NCBI GenBank assembly: GCA_025360745.1
Contig: JANYBP010000036.1
Coordinates: 1 to 39,679 of the forward strand
From: a bacterium
GTDB taxonomy: Bacteria; Verrucomicrobiota; Kiritimatiellia; CAIKKV01; CAIYGI01
Direction of reading: 5' to 3'
DNA: 39,679 bases
Of the stretch, positions 1 to 8,936 are shown piece after piece (the stretch's first letter is position 1; each line of letters starts with the position of its first letter). The notes beneath the pieces were generated by a model that was not told the origin of the DNA, ran no database searches, and saw nothing but the letters and a program-made list of their open reading frames with translations. Position numbers and translations under genes: made by a program.

Positions 1-135
1 ATTCTCATTATGGCCGCTAGAATACGGACGACACGGAGGTCGTCTCTCCAAAAACTTGGGAATCACGGGTGTTTTCGTGAATGGAGGGACGACCTCCGTG
101 TCGTCCGGACCTGCGCAAGAGGCCATAATGCGAAT
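1..135. repeat. REP-like nested palindrome, copy 1
   Basis: Nested inverted repeat. Outer arms are ATTCTCATTATGGCC (1-15) and GGCCATAATGCGAAT (121-135), which pair with one mismatch. Inner arms are GGACGACACGGAGGTCGTC followed by TCTCC, and TGGAGGGACGACCTCCGTG followed by TCGTCC. Each inner arm is itself a palindrome of the form GGACGAC-N6-GTCGTCC. The central loop of about 30 nt reads in the opposite direction in the copy at 37839-37972, so the two copies are inverted relative to each other. The architecture resembles REP/BIME elements mobilised by Y1 (RAYT) transposases, but none is encoded here. The rest of the spacer up to 216 holds nothing else I recognise. Confidence 0.85.
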
Positions 136-216
136 TGCTGGCGCTTTTAGGGCTTGTGAAGTCACCGTCGCAATTGTTAGTATAAGGCTGTGCATTTTTA
201 TCGAATCTAAACCTAC

Positions 217-2241
217 ATGAAGCCCAACGAAAAAAAGCCCTCCAGTCACCGCCATCTGGTCAGGATCAACCTGATGCCCAGTCCAATCCCGGATGTCCTT
301 AATCAGGATCCGGAACTTTGGACGGTAGAATCGCCGCAGGGTGGAGCCGTTCCCGCGGCTTGCCAGCTGATAGTGGACCGGGCGGGCGCGATTCAGAATG
401 TCGATACTTTCGCGGACGCCTTCTGGGGCTATAAAACGGACGGTGTGCGCGCCCTGGCGCTGAACGATTTATTGGAAGGCGTGGATGGCGGCGTGCTCGA
501 TCTGGCCCATCAGGCGCTCCTATCCGATCACCGCGTGCTGATCCAGACGATTGGACGCCGGCAAAACGGCGTCTTTTTTGCCGCGGAAGTGGATGTCACC
601 AAGGATGCAGCCGGCGGCGATGGATCCCTGTTGTGTCTCACGGTGGCCGATGCGCGCAACAGCGGGGACGATCAGACGGGCCTGATCGAAGCGCGCATCG
701 CGCGCGCCGAACGTCTGGAGACGGCCGGCACGGTCGCCGGACAGATTGCCCACGACTTCAATAATCTGCTCACGCCGCTGATGGCCTACCCGGAATTGAT
801 CCGCCGCGAACTGCCCGTCGCATCCCCGGCTCTGGAACACCTGACCGTGGTCGAACGCACAGCTTCGGATATGGCGCACCTCACCCAGCAGCTCCTGTCG
901 CTTTCGCGGCGCGGCCAACTCGGCACAGATGTCTTCTTTCTCAACGATCTGGTGCAGGAGACCATCAGCATGCTGCAAACCGCGCTGCCGTCGAATGTGG
1001 CCGCGGACCTGCGCCTGTCGAAGAACCTGCTGCCGGTCAAGGGCAGCCGCGATCAGATGCAGCGCGTTCTACAGAACCTTTGCCGCAATGCCATGGATGC
1101 CATGCCGCACGGCGGCACATTGCGCGTGCAAACCGAAAACCAATACCTGGACAAGCCGTTCGGCCAGTACGACTCGATTCATGTCGGGGAATACGTCAAG
1201 GTCAGCGTCACGGATACCGGCACGGGCATTCCCGCGGCGATCCAGGACAAGATCTTCGATCCTTTTTTCACGACCAAACGCGCCTCGAAGCAAAGGGGCT
1301 CGGGGTTGGGCCTCAGCATTGTCCATGGAATCGTCAAGGATCACGGCGGCTATGTGGACCTGACGTCCGTCGAGGGCCGGGGCACGACGTTCTACGTTTA
1401 CATTCCCATCTGCCGCGACAAGGCCGCCGAGCCGTCGCCCCGTGAAACGCCGCTGCCGCATGGCTCGGCGTCCGTTCTGGTGGTGGACGACGACGATCCG
1501 CAGGTCAAGGTGCTGGTTAACCTGCTGCAGACCCTCGGCTACCAGGCCAAAGGCGTCACGAGCGGCATGGCTGCGGTGCACCTCTACCGCCAGGACGCCA
1601 AGCGTTTCGATCTCGTGATGCTCGACATGATCATGGAGAACGGGCTGGACGGACTGGCCACATTCAAAAAACTGCGCCAGCTCGTCCCCGACCAGCGCGT
1701 CATCCTGATGTCCGGCTTCACCAAGGCCAGCGAGCTGGTGCGGCAGGCCCAGCAACTGGGGGCCGGAACCTATTTGCACAAACCGTTAACGATCGAACGG
1801 ATCGCCAGCGCGGTGCGGGATGAACTGGACCGCCCCGTGCTACCCACCACAAGCAGCCGCCGCACACGGCGGGTGTTGATCGTGGATGACGAGCGTATGA
1901 TTCGCCGGCTTTTCGGAATACTGATCGCGGCCAAATTCCCGCAAATGCGCGTTGACCAGGCGGAAAACGGCGCGCAAGCCATGCAGATGTTCCAGACGCA
2001 GCCCTACGACCTGATCGTGATGGATCTCCAGATGCCGATCCAGGGGGGGCGCGAAACCTTTGTCGAAATCGCGAAGTACTGCGACGCGCACCACCTCCCT
2101 AAACCGACCGTGATCTTTTGCACCGGCTTCGCCCCTCCCGATTCGCTGCACGAGATCATCGGCGACGGCTCGATACACTGCCTGCTGCGCAAGCCCGTCG
2201 ACGCGGAAACCCTGATCCAAACCATACGTCAGAGGTTGTAG
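217..2241 (+). CDS. Hybrid sensor histidine kinase with two receiver domains
   Basis: Cytoplasmic two-component hybrid kinase of 674 aa with no membrane segment. Order seen: a PAS-like N-terminal region (about 45-150), an HisKA H-box around AHDFNNLL with the phospho-acceptor His at about residue 179, then an HATPase domain with N-box LCRNAMDAM (about 290), G1 box DTGTGIP (about 334) and G2 box GSGLGLS (about 361). Two receiver domains follow, starting at VLVVDDDD (about 420) and VLIVDDE (about 552), with likely phospho-Asp in LDMIME and MDLQMP. The HDFNN form of the H-box is typical of soluble hybrid kinases. There is no DNA-binding output, so it probably works through a phosphorelay with a partner not identified here. 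The first ATG has no good ribosome site; an in-frame ATG at 274 has AGGA about 9 nt upstream and may be the true start. Its stop codon overlaps the panC ribosome site, suggesting co-transcription with panC. Confidence 0.93.
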   Translation: MKPNEKKPSSHRHLVRINLMPSPIPDVLNQDPELWTVESPQGGAVPAACQLIVDRAGAIQNVDTFADAFWGYKTDGVRALALNDLLEGVDGGVLDLAHQALLSDHRVLIQTIGRRQNGVFFAAEVDVTKDAAGGDGSLLCLTVADARNSGDDQTGLIEARIARAERLETAGTVAGQIAHDFNNLLTPLMAYPELIRRELPVASPALEHLTVVERTASDMAHLTQQLLSLSRRGQLGTDVFFLNDLVQETISMLQTALPSNVAADLRLSKNLLPVKGSRDQMQRVLQNLCRNAMDAMPHGGTLRVQTENQYLDKPFGQYDSIHVGEYVKVSVTDTGTGIPAAIQDKIFDPFFTTKRASKQRGSGLGLSIVHGIVKDHGGYVDLTSVEGRGTTFYVYIPICRDKAAEPSPRETPLPHGSASVLVVDDDDPQVKVLVNLLQTLGYQAKGVTSGMAAVHLYRQDAKRFDLVMLDMIMENGLDGLATFKKLRQLVPDQRVILMSGFTKASELVRQAQQLGAGTYLHKPLTIERIASAVRDELDRPVLPTTSSRRTRRVLIVDDERMIRRLFGILIAAKFPQMRVDQAENGAQAMQMFQTQPYDLIVMDLQMPIQGGRETFVEIAKYCDAHHLPKPTVIFCTGFAPPDSLHEIIGDGSIHCLLRKPVDAETLIQTIRQRL

Positions 2242-2249
2242 GGGACCGC

Positions 2250-3104
2250 ATGGATATCCTAACGACACCCCCCGAAGTACGGGCCTGGGTCGGCGAGCGT
2301 AGACGCCGGGCGCAACGCATCGGGCTGGTGCCGACCATGGGCTGCCTGCACGCCGGGCATTTATCCCTTGTACGCCTGGCGCGCCAGCGCGCCGACGCGG
2401 TGGTCCTGAGTGTGTTCGTAAACCCGATCCAATTCGGACCCGGCGATAATCTGGCCGGCTATCCCCGCGACCTGGAACGCGACCAGCGGCTTTGCAGGGA
2501 GGCCGGCGTGGCGGCGCTTTTCCTCCCCTCCGCGGAGGCGCTGTATCCCGCGGGACACAGCACCTTCGTGGAAGAAGTCTGGTTCTCGCGCGGCCTGTGC
2601 GGAGACCGGCGCCCGGGACATTTCAAGGGCGTGACGACCATCGTGGCGAAGCTCTTCAACCTCGTGCAACCGGACGTGGCCGTTTTCGGGCGGAAGGACG
2701 CGCAGCAGGCGCGGGTGATCCAGCAAATGACCCGCGATCTGGACTTCCCCGTCGAAATCGTCCTCGGTCCAACCGTACGCGAGGCCGACGGCCTCGCGAT
2801 GAGTTCGCGCAACCAGCATCTGAACGCCGATCAACGGCGGCAGGCGCTGTGCCTGGCGCGGGCGCTGGACGCCGCCGCGCGACGCCTGACGGCAGGCGAA
2901 CGCAACGCTGCAGCGCTGATCGCCGTCATGCGGGAGGAAATTTCCCGCGCGCCGCAGGCGCGTGTGGATTACCTGGAAATCGTGGACAATGAAACATTCG
3001 AGCCAGTTGCGACCCTGAAACGTACAGCGCTGGCGCTGCTGGCCGTCCATGTAGGCGGCACACGCTTGATCGACAATGCCTTGCTGACGCCGGACGGGCT
3101 CTAA
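2250..3104 (+). CDS. panC: Pantothenate synthetase (pantoate--beta-alanine ligase)
   Basis: ATP-dependent condensation of pantoate with beta-alanine to pantothenate, the last step of vitamin B5 synthesis on the way to coenzyme A. The 284-aa product has the usual PanC length. Visible motifs are the HIGH-type nucleotide site VPTMGCLHAGHLSLV near the N-terminus, FVNPIQFGPGDN, YPRDLERD, GHFKGVTTIVAKLFN, AVFGRKDAQQ and the KMSKS-equivalent LAMSSRN. The ATG at 2250 was chosen because AGGGGA lies just upstream, overlapping the stop of the histidine kinase gene, and because the family begins here; an upstream in-frame extension has no family similarity. Coupling to a histidine kinase is not an expected panC context. 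No panB or panD is present in the window. Confidence 0.96.
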   Translation: MDILTTPPEVRAWVGERRRRAQRIGLVPTMGCLHAGHLSLVRLARQRADAVVLSVFVNPIQFGPGDNLAGYPRDLERDQRLCREAGVAALFLPSAEALYPAGHSTFVEEVWFSRGLCGDRRPGHFKGVTTIVAKLFNLVQPDVAVFGRKDAQQARVIQQMTRDLDFPVEIVLGPTVREADGLAMSSRNQHLNADQRRQALCLARALDAAARRLTAGERNAAALIAVMREEISRAPQARVDYLEIVDNETFEPVATLKRTALALLAVHVGGTRLIDNALLTPDGL

Positions 3105-3108
3105 TCTG

Positions 3109-3221
3109 GTGTTCGGGGGGCAGGCGGCTGGTTCAAGTGAGGGACTGCTGGAAAACGAGGAGTCTCAGAGGTGTCAAAACTTATGCGCTATAACCGAACA
3201 CTGACCACCGAACACCCGACG
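3109..3221. repeat. Inverted heptad-repeat arms between panC and the lipoprotein gene
   Basis: The spacer begins with GTGTTCG-type 7-nt units (about 3109-3135) and ends with their complement CGAACAC-TGACCAC-CGAACAC (about 3194-3214). This makes a potential long imperfect hairpin. It is one of several such loci in the window and may act as a transcription barrier between the two genes. Confidence 0.6.
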
Positions 3222-3235
3222 TAAAAGCGAAAACA

Positions 3236-3661
3236 ATGACGCAAAAAAAGCGAATTCTTATCCTGCTGTCGCTTGCCGGCGTGACCTTGGCCGGCTGCGA
3301 CCAGCGTCAACCGCCGGCGGCGATGCCCGCGCTTAATCAGCCGGCCCCCGCCGCGCGCATCCCGGAAAACACAGCCACCAACCTGGTGGAGGTCAGTCTC
3401 ACGGGCATTGTGACGCGCGAGGAGACGGTCTTTAAGAAAACCGGCGGCGAAGAACGCAAGCTGGTTCGCTACATGCTCGTGACGGCGGGCGGGGAGAAAT
3501 GGGCGCTGCAAGCCGTCGCGGCGCGCGAGGCGCTGTCGCGGGTTGTCGGCCAGACCATGGCTGTCAAGGGTCTGGCGCGCGGGCGGCTGGTGAAGCGGAT
3601 CACGCAGTTGAACCCGTTGACAACTGAAAACAAAACCAACCTGACCGAAGCAATCAAATGA
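3236..3661 (+). CDS. Small predicted lipoprotein of unknown function
   Basis: 141-aa protein with a lipoprotein signal: a basic start MTQKKR, a hydrophobic stretch, and a lipobox LAGC with the lipidated Cys at residue 21. A short Pro/Ala-rich linker follows, then a compact domain of about 90 residues (from about NLVEVSLTGIV to ITQLNPL) with alternating hydrophobic residues suggesting a small beta-barrel or OB-like fold. That fold is a guess from the pattern. The residue after the lipidated Cys is Asp, which in E. coli would favour retention in the inner membrane; whether this rule applies here is unknown. The stop overlaps the SDR start by 4 nt (ATGA at 3658-3661), so the two are translationally coupled. 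I do not recognise a family. Confidence 0.8.
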   Translation: MTQKKRILILLSLAGVTLAGCDQRQPPAAMPALNQPAPAARIPENTATNLVEVSLTGIVTREETVFKKTGGEERKLVRYMLVTAGGEKWALQAVAAREALSRVVGQTMAVKGLARGRLVKRITQLNPLTTENKTNLTEAIK

Positions 3662-4455
3662 AAAATTCCGAATTGACGGGACGCGCGGTGGCGGTAACCG
3701 GCGGCGCTCAGGGTTTGGGCCGCGCCCTGGTGGAGCGCTTTCTCGAGGAAGGCTGCCGGGTCGTGGCGGGCGATCTGCAGGAAGCGCAACTGCGGACGCT
3801 CTCGGCTGAATTGTCGGCGCGTTACGGCCGGGACCGCATCGCTGCCGTGCGCTGCGACGTAACCTGCGAACCCGAGGTCGAGGCGCTGGTCGCGACATGC
3901 CTCCGCCAATTCGGCGCCCTGGACACCTTCATCGCCAACGCGGGCATTTTGATTTCGGGGCCGTTGGTCGATTTCGACGTGTCAAAATGGCGCAAGGTCA
4001 TGGAAGTCAACCTGGTGGGACAGATGCTCTGCATGAAGCACGCCCTGCGCGCCATGGCGCAGGCTGGCCGGGGCGCCTATGTGCAGATCAATTCCAAGTC
4101 CGGCAAAAAAGGCTCCTTCAAAAATTCGGCTTATGCGGCCTCGAAGTTCGGCGCCATCGGCCTGATGCAGAGCGCCGCGCTGGAACTGGCCGAACTGGGA
4201 GTGCGCGTCAATGCCATCTGTCCCGGCAACCTGCTCGATTCGCCGCTTTGGAAGGACAGTCTTTTCAAACAATACGCTCAAAACCAGGGCGTCACCGAGG
4301 CCGAGATCCGGCGCCGCTACATCGACCAGGTGCCCATGAAACGCTCCTGTCAGTATGAGGATGTCTGCAACGTGGCCGCTTTTCTGGCCTCGGATGCGTC
4401 AAGCTACATGACCGGGCAGGCGATTAATGTGACCGGCGGACAGGAAATGCGTTGA
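3658..4455 (+). CDS. SDR oxidoreductase, sorbitol-6-phosphate 2-dehydrogenase (SrlD)-like
   Basis: Classical short-chain dehydrogenase of 265 aa. The N-terminal Rossmann motif is TGGAQGLG (about 14-21), followed by NAGIL (about 91), a catalytic Ser in QINSKSGKKGS and the catalytic pair Y159-x3-K163 in YAASK. The C-terminal half (INSKSGK, CPGNLLDSPLW, YIDQVPMKR, GQAINVTGGQ) strongly recalls E. coli SrlD, which oxidises sorbitol-6-phosphate to fructose-6-phosphate with NAD. The same SDR branch also forms the C-terminal domain of some rhamnulose-1-phosphate aldolase/dehydrogenase fusions, so another phospho-polyol or deoxysugar substrate is possible given the rhamnulokinase-like gene next door. 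It overlaps the upstream lipoprotein gene by 4 nt and is separated from the downstream kinase gene by a heptad-repeat hairpin. Confidence 0.9.
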   Translation: MKNSELTGRAVAVTGGAQGLGRALVERFLEEGCRVVAGDLQEAQLRTLSAELSARYGRDRIAAVRCDVTCEPEVEALVATCLRQFGALDTFIANAGILISGPLVDFDVSKWRKVMEVNLVGQMLCMKHALRAMAQAGRGAYVQINSKSGKKGSFKNSAYAASKFGAIGLMQSAALELAELGVRVNAICPGNLLDSPLWKDSLFKQYAQNQGVTEAEIRRRYIDQVPMKRSCQYEDVCNVAAFLASDASSYMTGQAINVTGGQEMR

Positions 4456-4460
4456 GAAAA

Positions 4461-4532
4461 GTGTTCAGGGTTCAGGGTTCATGGTTCAGAAAAAACGAAA
4501 TTTGAAATTCGTCCCTGAACACCGAACACTGT
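4461..4532. repeat. Inverted heptad-repeat hairpin after the SDR gene
   Basis: GTGTTCAGGG (4461-4470) followed by further CAGGGTT-type units pairs with CCCTGAACAC (4513-4522) and CGAACAC units. The centre contains GAAATTTGAAATTC. It is strong enough to form a stem directly after the SDR stop and before the kinase ribosome site, so it may attenuate transcription between them. Confidence 0.65.
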
Positions 4533-4565
4533 CCCCTGCAACTAAATGGTTACATTGAGGCGCTT

Positions 4566-6086
4566 ATGAAAGAGCTCAGGATGCTGGCGGTCGATTTTGG
4601 CGCCTCGGGCGGCAAATGTTTTGCGGGATTGCTGCGGGACGGCGTCTTCGCGATGGAGGAAGTACACCGCTTCGCCCATGAGGGCGTGCCGTTCTTCCTG
4701 CCCGCCCGCGACGGCGCGATCGTGGAGCGGACGTACTGGGACGACACCGTTCTCTACCAGAATATCCTGACCGGTTTGCGCGAATACCGGCGCCGTTTTG
4801 GCGCCGTATTGGACGGCATCGGGATCGACACCTGGGGCGCCGACGGCCAGTTTGTCTCCGCCGACGGGGACCTCCTGGGCAAGGTCTACGCCTACCGCGA
4901 CCGGCGCCTCGACCACATGATCGCGGAGGTTAAGTCGCGCATCGCCGCGGATCGCGTCTACGCCATTACGGGCATACACTTCCAGCCTTTCAACCTGAGC
5001 AACCAGTTGCTGTGGTTCATGCAACACCGTCGCGAATCCCTGCGCCCCGGCGCTTTTTTTCTGCCGATTCCCTCGCTCTTCTACTATTACCTGGGCGGGG
5101 TGCGGATGGTGGACTCGACCTGGGCCAGCGTCACGCAGCTCATGGATGCCCGAACGCGAACCTGGAGCGCGGAGATTTTGAATGCCCTCGACATTCCCGC
5201 CGGGGTGCTGCCGCCGATCGTCGCCCCCGGCTCCGATGTCGGGGCGCTGACGCCGGCCGTCGCGGCGGCCGTCGGACTCGGCGCGGTCCGCCTGCTGGCC
5301 GTCGGCTCGCACGATACCGCAAGCGCCTATGCCGCCGCCCCCGTGGAATGCAACGACGACGCTCTGATCGTCAGCTCGGGTACATGGTCGCTGGTCGGCA
5401 AACTCGTGCCATCCCCGATCACCACGCCGGACGCCATGGCGGCCAACCTCAGCAACGAGGGCGGAATCGGCAACACGCGGCTGCTGAAAAACTGCATGGG
5501 CAGCTGGCTCGTTCAGGAACTCCGGCGTATCTGGCGCAACGCCGACGGTAAGGAAACGGCGTGGGATGAACTCGATGCGCTCACCACGCGGGCGCCGGCC
5601 TTCCGTACGCTCGTGGATCCCGACGATCCCGGCTTCTACCATCCCGTGAACATGCAGACGGCCATCGAGGCTTTCTGCTTGCGGACCGGTCAGCCGGCGC
5701 CGGCGGACCGCGGCGCATTCCTGCGCACGGTCTACGAGAGCCTGGCGCTCGCCTACCGCCGGATCCACGAGCAAATTTCCGCTGTAACCGGTCGTCCCTG
5801 CCGCGTCGTCCACATCGTCGGGGGCGGTTCCAGAAACGAACTGCTCAACCAGTTCACGGCCGATGCGATGGGTTTGCCGGTGGTGGCCGGACCGGTCGAA
5901 GCCACGGCGGTCGGCAACCTGATGGTGCAGGCCCAGGGGCTGGGCGCGCTGCGGACACTCCACGACGCCCTGCCGCTGATTCGCAAGGCCTTCCCGATCC
6001 GCGACTATGCCCCCCACCCCGCCGCCGGCGCGGCCTGGGAGAAAGCCTACAGCAAGTTCCAGAGGCTGGCGTCCAAGAGGCTGTAG
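4566..6086 (+). CDS. FGGY-family carbohydrate kinase, rhamnulokinase-like
   Basis: 506-aa sugar kinase of the FGGY/ASKHA fold, close to the length of RhaB. Visible are the first phosphate loop DFGASGGKCF (about 10-19), GIDTWGAD (about 86), SHDTASAYAA (about 253), the second phosphate motif SSGTWSLVG (about 268) and the adenosine motif HIVGGGSRNELLNQFTAD (about 414-431). DFGASGG, GIDTWG and the overall order match rhamnulokinases, which phosphorylate L-rhamnulose; L-fuculose and related deoxy-ketoses are alternatives. TGAGG lies at 4556-4560 upstream of the ATG. No isomerase, aldolase or sugar transporter is in the window, so the pathway is incomplete here. The gene converges with the M16 gene across a 35-nt gap. 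Confidence 0.9.
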   Translation: MKELRMLAVDFGASGGKCFAGLLRDGVFAMEEVHRFAHEGVPFFLPARDGAIVERTYWDDTVLYQNILTGLREYRRRFGAVLDGIGIDTWGADGQFVSADGDLLGKVYAYRDRRLDHMIAEVKSRIAADRVYAITGIHFQPFNLSNQLLWFMQHRRESLRPGAFFLPIPSLFYYYLGGVRMVDSTWASVTQLMDARTRTWSAEILNALDIPAGVLPPIVAPGSDVGALTPAVAAAVGLGAVRLLAVGSHDTASAYAAAPVECNDDALIVSSGTWSLVGKLVPSPITTPDAMAANLSNEGGIGNTRLLKNCMGSWLVQELRRIWRNADGKETAWDELDALTTRAPAFRTLVDPDDPGFYHPVNMQTAIEAFCLRTGQPAPADRGAFLRTVYESLALAYRRIHEQISAVTGRPCRVVHIVGGGSRNELLNQFTADAMGLPVVAGPVEATAVGNLMVQAQGLGALRTLHDALPLIRKAFPIRDYAPHPAAGAAWEKAYSKFQRLASKRL

Positions 6087-6121
6087 GCTGAAGTCTGAAG
6101 CAGGTGTTCAGCGTTTGCCGT

Positions 6122-8753
6122 TCACTCTTTGCCTTGCGGCAGCACCCTCGACACGCATACGCGGTTCGTATCGAGCAGATCGGCCGCCGCTGCGCGCAGC
6201 GCCTCCGGTGTCACGGCCGCCAGACGCGCCGCGACGCCGCTTTCATAGTCCGCGCCCAGGCCGTACAACTCGTTCAGCGCCGCATGCATGGCCAGGGCAT
6301 CGGTGTCCTGCCGCCGCATATCCACGTCGGCAAGCAGTTGACTGACGGCGCGCGCCATTTCGTTGCTGTCGAGTCCCTGCGTCCGCACCCGTTCGATCTC
6401 GGCCCTGATCAGTTGCTCGACTTCATCCGCCTTTTCCGCGTGGGTGCCGGCATAGATTGTGAACACACCAGGATCGAGGCCCACGCGCTGGGAGGCGGTG
6501 ACATAGTAAACCAGGCCGCGCTGATCGCGGATCGAGACCGACAGACGCGAGGAGAGGCCGCTGAGCGCGCTTTGCAGCATTTCCAGGGCCGGCGTACGGG
6601 GGTCGCGCACCGTCAGACCTGGAAAGCCCAAAACCACAACCGCCTGATCTTTCGGCATGCGCTGTTCAACCCGGGCGGGCAGCACCGGCTGATTGGCGCG
6701 GACCTGTCGGGGCGGCGCCGAGGCTTTGCGCAGGCGGCTCGCCAGAGGAGTCAGCCAGGCACGGGCCTCCGCCGCCGAGACGTCTCCGAACAGCGACACC
6801 ACCATGTTGCCGGTCACCGCCTGCGCCTGGAAGTAGCGGCGCACGTCGGCCTTCGTGAAAGCGCCGACATCTTCGCGCCTTCCCAGCGGTGTCCAGCGGT
6901 AGGGATGCCGCGGATAAAGCGCCGCATCCAGCGCCTGCATCGCCACCAGCACCGGCTGTTCCCGTTGCTCGTCCAGGGCGGCAAGTTGCAGCGTTTTTTG
7001 TTGGGCAAGCTCGCCGGCTTCGAAGCTGGGCGCCGTCAGACAGTCCGAAAACAACGCCATGAAGCTCTTCGCGTCACGGTGCAGAAAGTGCGAGTGGAGA
7101 CCGAAACTGTTGTAGCCCGAGAAAGGCGCCAGCGTCCCGCCCAAGGACTCCACCGTTTGCGCAATCTCCTGCGCCGAACGATCCGCCGCGCCCCGCGGCA
7201 GCAGTTCCGACGTCAGGTGGGCGAGTCCCGCTTGGCCGGCGCCCTCCGCGAGCACTCCGCCGCCCAGGGCGGCACAAAAAGAGACAAACGGCCAGCGCCG
7301 GTCTTCGCGCACCACCACCCGCAAACCTGGCTTGATCGTAAAAACCTCGATCCTGGGGACCGCAGACGCAACATCCACCGTTCCCGTGGTGGCGGGAGCC
7401 CCGGCGGGGGCCAGCACAGCCAGCGTGCTGTTCGCCGCGCGCAGATAGCGCCGCGCCACCGTTTGCACGTCCGCGGGGGTGACGTTTTCCAGTTGCGCCA
7501 TCGCGAGCTCTTGAAAATGCGGACTGCCCGTATACATTTCCCCCGTCGCCAGGCTGTCCGCCTGCCCGTGCATGGATTGCAGACCGTGCAGGTTGTCCAC
7601 GATCAGCATGCGCCGCGCCTTGTCGAGTTCCCCGGTAGTGCAAGGTTTCTCGGTCATGCGGCGCACTTCCTTCCAGAGCGCCTCGATCGTCTCCCGCTCG
7701 CGCGCGGGTTCGCACTGCGCCGAGATGCCGAAGAGTCCGGCGTCGCGCGGCGTGTACGACCAGGCATCGACCGCATGCACCAGATGCAGACGATCGCGCA
7801 GTTCGCGAACCAGGCGGGAACTCTGTCCGTATGCCGCGATGGCCGCCAGCAGTTCCAGGGCGGGGGCATCGGCATGGCTCAACGCCACGGTGTGAAAGGC
7901 CAGATGCAGGCGGGTCAGCTCGTAGGCGCCGGTTGCCCGCGCAACGCGCGGCGCGACTTGCTCGGGCTCGACGGGCAGCAGCACGGGCGCGCGGGCGCGG
8001 CGCGGCGGCAAAACGCTCGCGAACCGCGGCTTCGGCCGCCGCCGCCGGAATATCTCCAACAATCACCACGATCATGTTGTCAGGCGCGTAGTTTTGCTGA
8101 AAGAAAGTCAGCAGCGTCTCGCGCGTCACCCCGGCAATCACCTCATCGTAGCCGATCACCGGCACACGGTATGGATGCAACTGGTAGGCGGTATGCGCGA
8201 GCAGTTCGAAGAGCACCGAGTCGGGATTGTCGCGGCGCATGCTCGCTTCGCGCAAAATGACCTCGCGCTCGCGGCGCCATTCCGCCTCGGGAAAGGCCGC
8301 ATGCTGGACGGCATCGCTCAGCACATCGAGCCCCGTGCGCCAGCTGCGCACGGGCAGATCGGCGAAGAACACCGTGCGGTCGTGGCTCGTATAGGCGTTG
8401 AACTTGGCCCCGGCATCGGTAAGTTCCCGCGCCACTGTCCCGACCGGACGCGTCGGCGTTCCCTTGAATACCATGTGCTCGATGTAGTGGCAGAGTCCGG
8501 ACCCCAGCGCCTGCTGTTCATGAATGGCGCCCGTGCCCACCCAAACCTGAACCGAGACGATCGGCGCCGAATGGTCTTCCATGACCAGCCCAATCAGCCC
8601 ATTGGGCAATGCGAAGCGCTGGACAGGGGCAAAAGCCTTACGCACGGAAGCCAGCGCTTCCGCTTCAACGCCCGCGCCCGCCCGACAACTCGCGGGCGGC
8701 GTCAGATATACAAGCGAACCAAGTGTCAGCATAAGCGATAGTTCCTTATTCAT
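6122..8753 (-). pseudogene. M16-family zinc protease (pitrilysin/insulinase type), frameshifted
   Basis: Two overlapping reading frames together encode one double-M16 protein of about 870 aa. The upstream frame begins at ATG 8753 with an export signal (MNKELSLMLTLGSLVYLTPP) and contains the inverted zinc motif HYIEH in LGSGLCHYIEHMVFKGT and the downstream glutamate region REREVILREASMRRDNPD. It loses family similarity near 7990-8010. The second frame takes over there (PVLLPVEPEQ onward) and runs through the second, non-catalytic M16 half (AGLAHLTSELLPRGA, ALSGLSSRLSVSIRDQRGLVYYV) to the stop at 6122. The switch lies in a run of GC-only codons and amounts to one extra base (or two missing). 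It may be a real inactivating mutation or an assembly error; no slippery heptamer or stop codon at the junction suggests programmed frameshifting. A GTG at 8768 is an alternative start. Confidence 0.85.
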
Positions 8754-8794
8754 TGGCGTTAATATCACCTTGTTCGTAACTATACAGGTTCTTG

Positions 8795-8936
8795 GTGTTC
8801 AGTGTTCAGTGTTCAGTGTTCAGGAAAACTGTCCCGGCCGGCAGCTTCTTTGAGCACGAATTATACGGATGGAACGGATAGTCAGAGTAATCCGTGGTGA
8901 GTCTTATTCTTCCCTGAACCCCGAACCCTGAACCCT
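8795..8936. repeat. Heptad-repeat hairpin with core element
   Basis: The left arm is GTGTTCA repeated four times (8795-8822). The right arm is CCTGAAC-CCCGAAC-CCTGAAC (8913-8934). The core between them contains GAATTATACGGATGGAACGG and GTAATCCGTGGTGAGTC. A fragment of the same core (TAATCCATGGTGAGTG) recurs at about 19674-19689 inside another arm pair. The right arm supplies the last codons of the gene at 8904-9347. Confidence 0.75.

Noticed and set aside
4542-6017. 491-aa minus-strand open frame
   Set aside because: Antisense shadow of the rhamnulokinase-like gene, explained by high GC and codon bias.
7980-8020. Programmed frameshifting in the M16 gene
   Set aside because: No slippery heptamer, no stop at the junction and no conserved downstream structure could be recognised; error or mutation is simpler.
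6104-8260. 718-aa plus-strand open frame
   Set aside because: It lies antisense to the M16 protease, which has clear family motifs; the plus frame is Arg/His/Gln-rich without recognisable domains.
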